Below are positions 63,820 to 64,000 of a DNA stretch of 64,000 nt, in pieces. This stretch comes from Actinotignum urinale DSM 15805. GTDB lineage: Bacteria > Actinomycetota > Actinomycetes > Actinomycetales > Actinomycetaceae. Location: positions 121,768 through 185,767 of the forward strand of contig NZ_ATUY01000003.1 in the NCBI RefSeq assembly GCF_000420445.1, given 5' to 3'. The notes below the pieces were generated by a model. The model was given only the letters and a program-made list of their open reading frames with translations, was not told the DNA's origin and did not search any database. The stretch's first letter is position 1. Each line of letters opens with the position of its first letter. A program made the translations under genes and the position numbers.

Positions 63820-64000
63820 TTTGTGGAGAGTTTGATTCTGGCTCAGGACGAACGCTGGCGGCGTGCTTAACACATGCAAGTCGAACGCACAGCACTGGCT
63901 TTGGTTGGTGTGGGTGAGTGGCGAACGGGTGAGTAATACGTGGGTAACCTGCCCTTCTTTTTGGGATAAGCCTTGGAAACGGGGTCTAATACTGGATATT
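63820..64000 (+). rRNA. rrs: 16S rRNA gene, 5' end (cut by the window edge)
   Basis: AGAGTTTGATTCTGGCTCAG starts at 63827, corresponding to E. coli position 8, so the mature 5' end is near 63820. GACGAACGCTGGCGGCGTGC, GCAAGTCGAACG and GGCGAACGGGTGAGTAATAC follow. About 180 bases are in the window; the rest continues to the right. Confidence 0.97.

Noticed and set aside
63649..63917. Hydrophobic plus-strand ORFs overlapping the 16S start
   Set aside because: They result from the G/T-rich leader and run into the rRNA gene; no RBS.

Overview
The window is chromosomal DNA from an actinobacterium, most likely a member of the Actinomycetaceae. The evidence is a dnaK-grpE-dnaJ-hspR operon with HAIR operators (HspR sites) before dnaK and clpB, actinobacterial families such as DUF5926, DUF4921 and DUF4235, a fused MrpA/B antiporter subunit, a type VII (ESX/WXG100) secretion locus, and the first ~180 nt of a 16S rRNA gene at the right edge. 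Genus is not assigned.

Layout. 1-5.0 kb (minus strand): HAD phosphatase, serS, a phosphotransferase with a repeat insertion, and pheA. 5-13 kb: a large secreted/membrane protein, a GT2 glycosyltransferase, a DUF5926 protein, a TauE-type exporter and glmS. 13.2-20.3 kb: a six-gene Mrp Na+/H+ antiporter operon (A/B fusion, C, D, E, F, G), followed by a DUF4235 protein. 20.6-24.5 kb: a TPP riboswitch controlling a thiamine ABC transporter (thiB-thiP-thiQ). 24.7-27.5 kb (minus): patatin, DUF4921 (GalT/HIT-like) and a YflT-like membrane protein. 27.6-31.7 kb: a MocR regulator divergent from a Tm-1-like/PEP-hydrolase-like operon, with a perfect palindrome between them and a frameshifted SRPBCC gene at the operon end. 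31.7-37.8 kb: a ROK kinase divergent from a sucrose-type operon (SRPBCC, SLC45/GPH-like MFS, universal stress protein, amylosucrase). 38.2-38.9 kb: a Phd/VapC-type toxin-antitoxin pair with a broken toxin. 39.3-44.1 kb: the DnaK chaperone operon with HspR. 44.3-47.8 kb: an ABC exporter and a PepC-type peptidase.

48.0-56.4 kb is the most unusual region: a compact type VII secretion locus. It has two WXG100 proteins, a four-helix membrane protein, a protein that appears to join an EccD-type ubiquitin-like domain to an EccB body, and a three-ATPase EccC. No separate EccD, EccE, EccA or mycosin gene is present. A 35-bp perfect palindrome lies between the divergent membrane-protein and eccC genes, and its 21-bp core recurs inside the eccB-like coding sequence. 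56.5-64 kb: an Fpg/Nei glycosylase, clpB, a truncated amidase, a FucO-like dehydrogenase and the rRNA promoter, leader and 16S start.

A theme across the window is short tandem repeats. Those inside genes have units of 15 or 21 bp and keep frame (phosphotransferase, ABC exporter, EccC, EccB-like). Others, including 13-, 17-, 27- and 35-bp units, lie between or at the ends of genes. Several genes are visibly decaying (SRPBCC, VapC, DinJ/RelB-like antitoxin, amidase, a TrhO-like zinc tail). All function calls come from reading motifs and family resemblance by eye; no database search was run.
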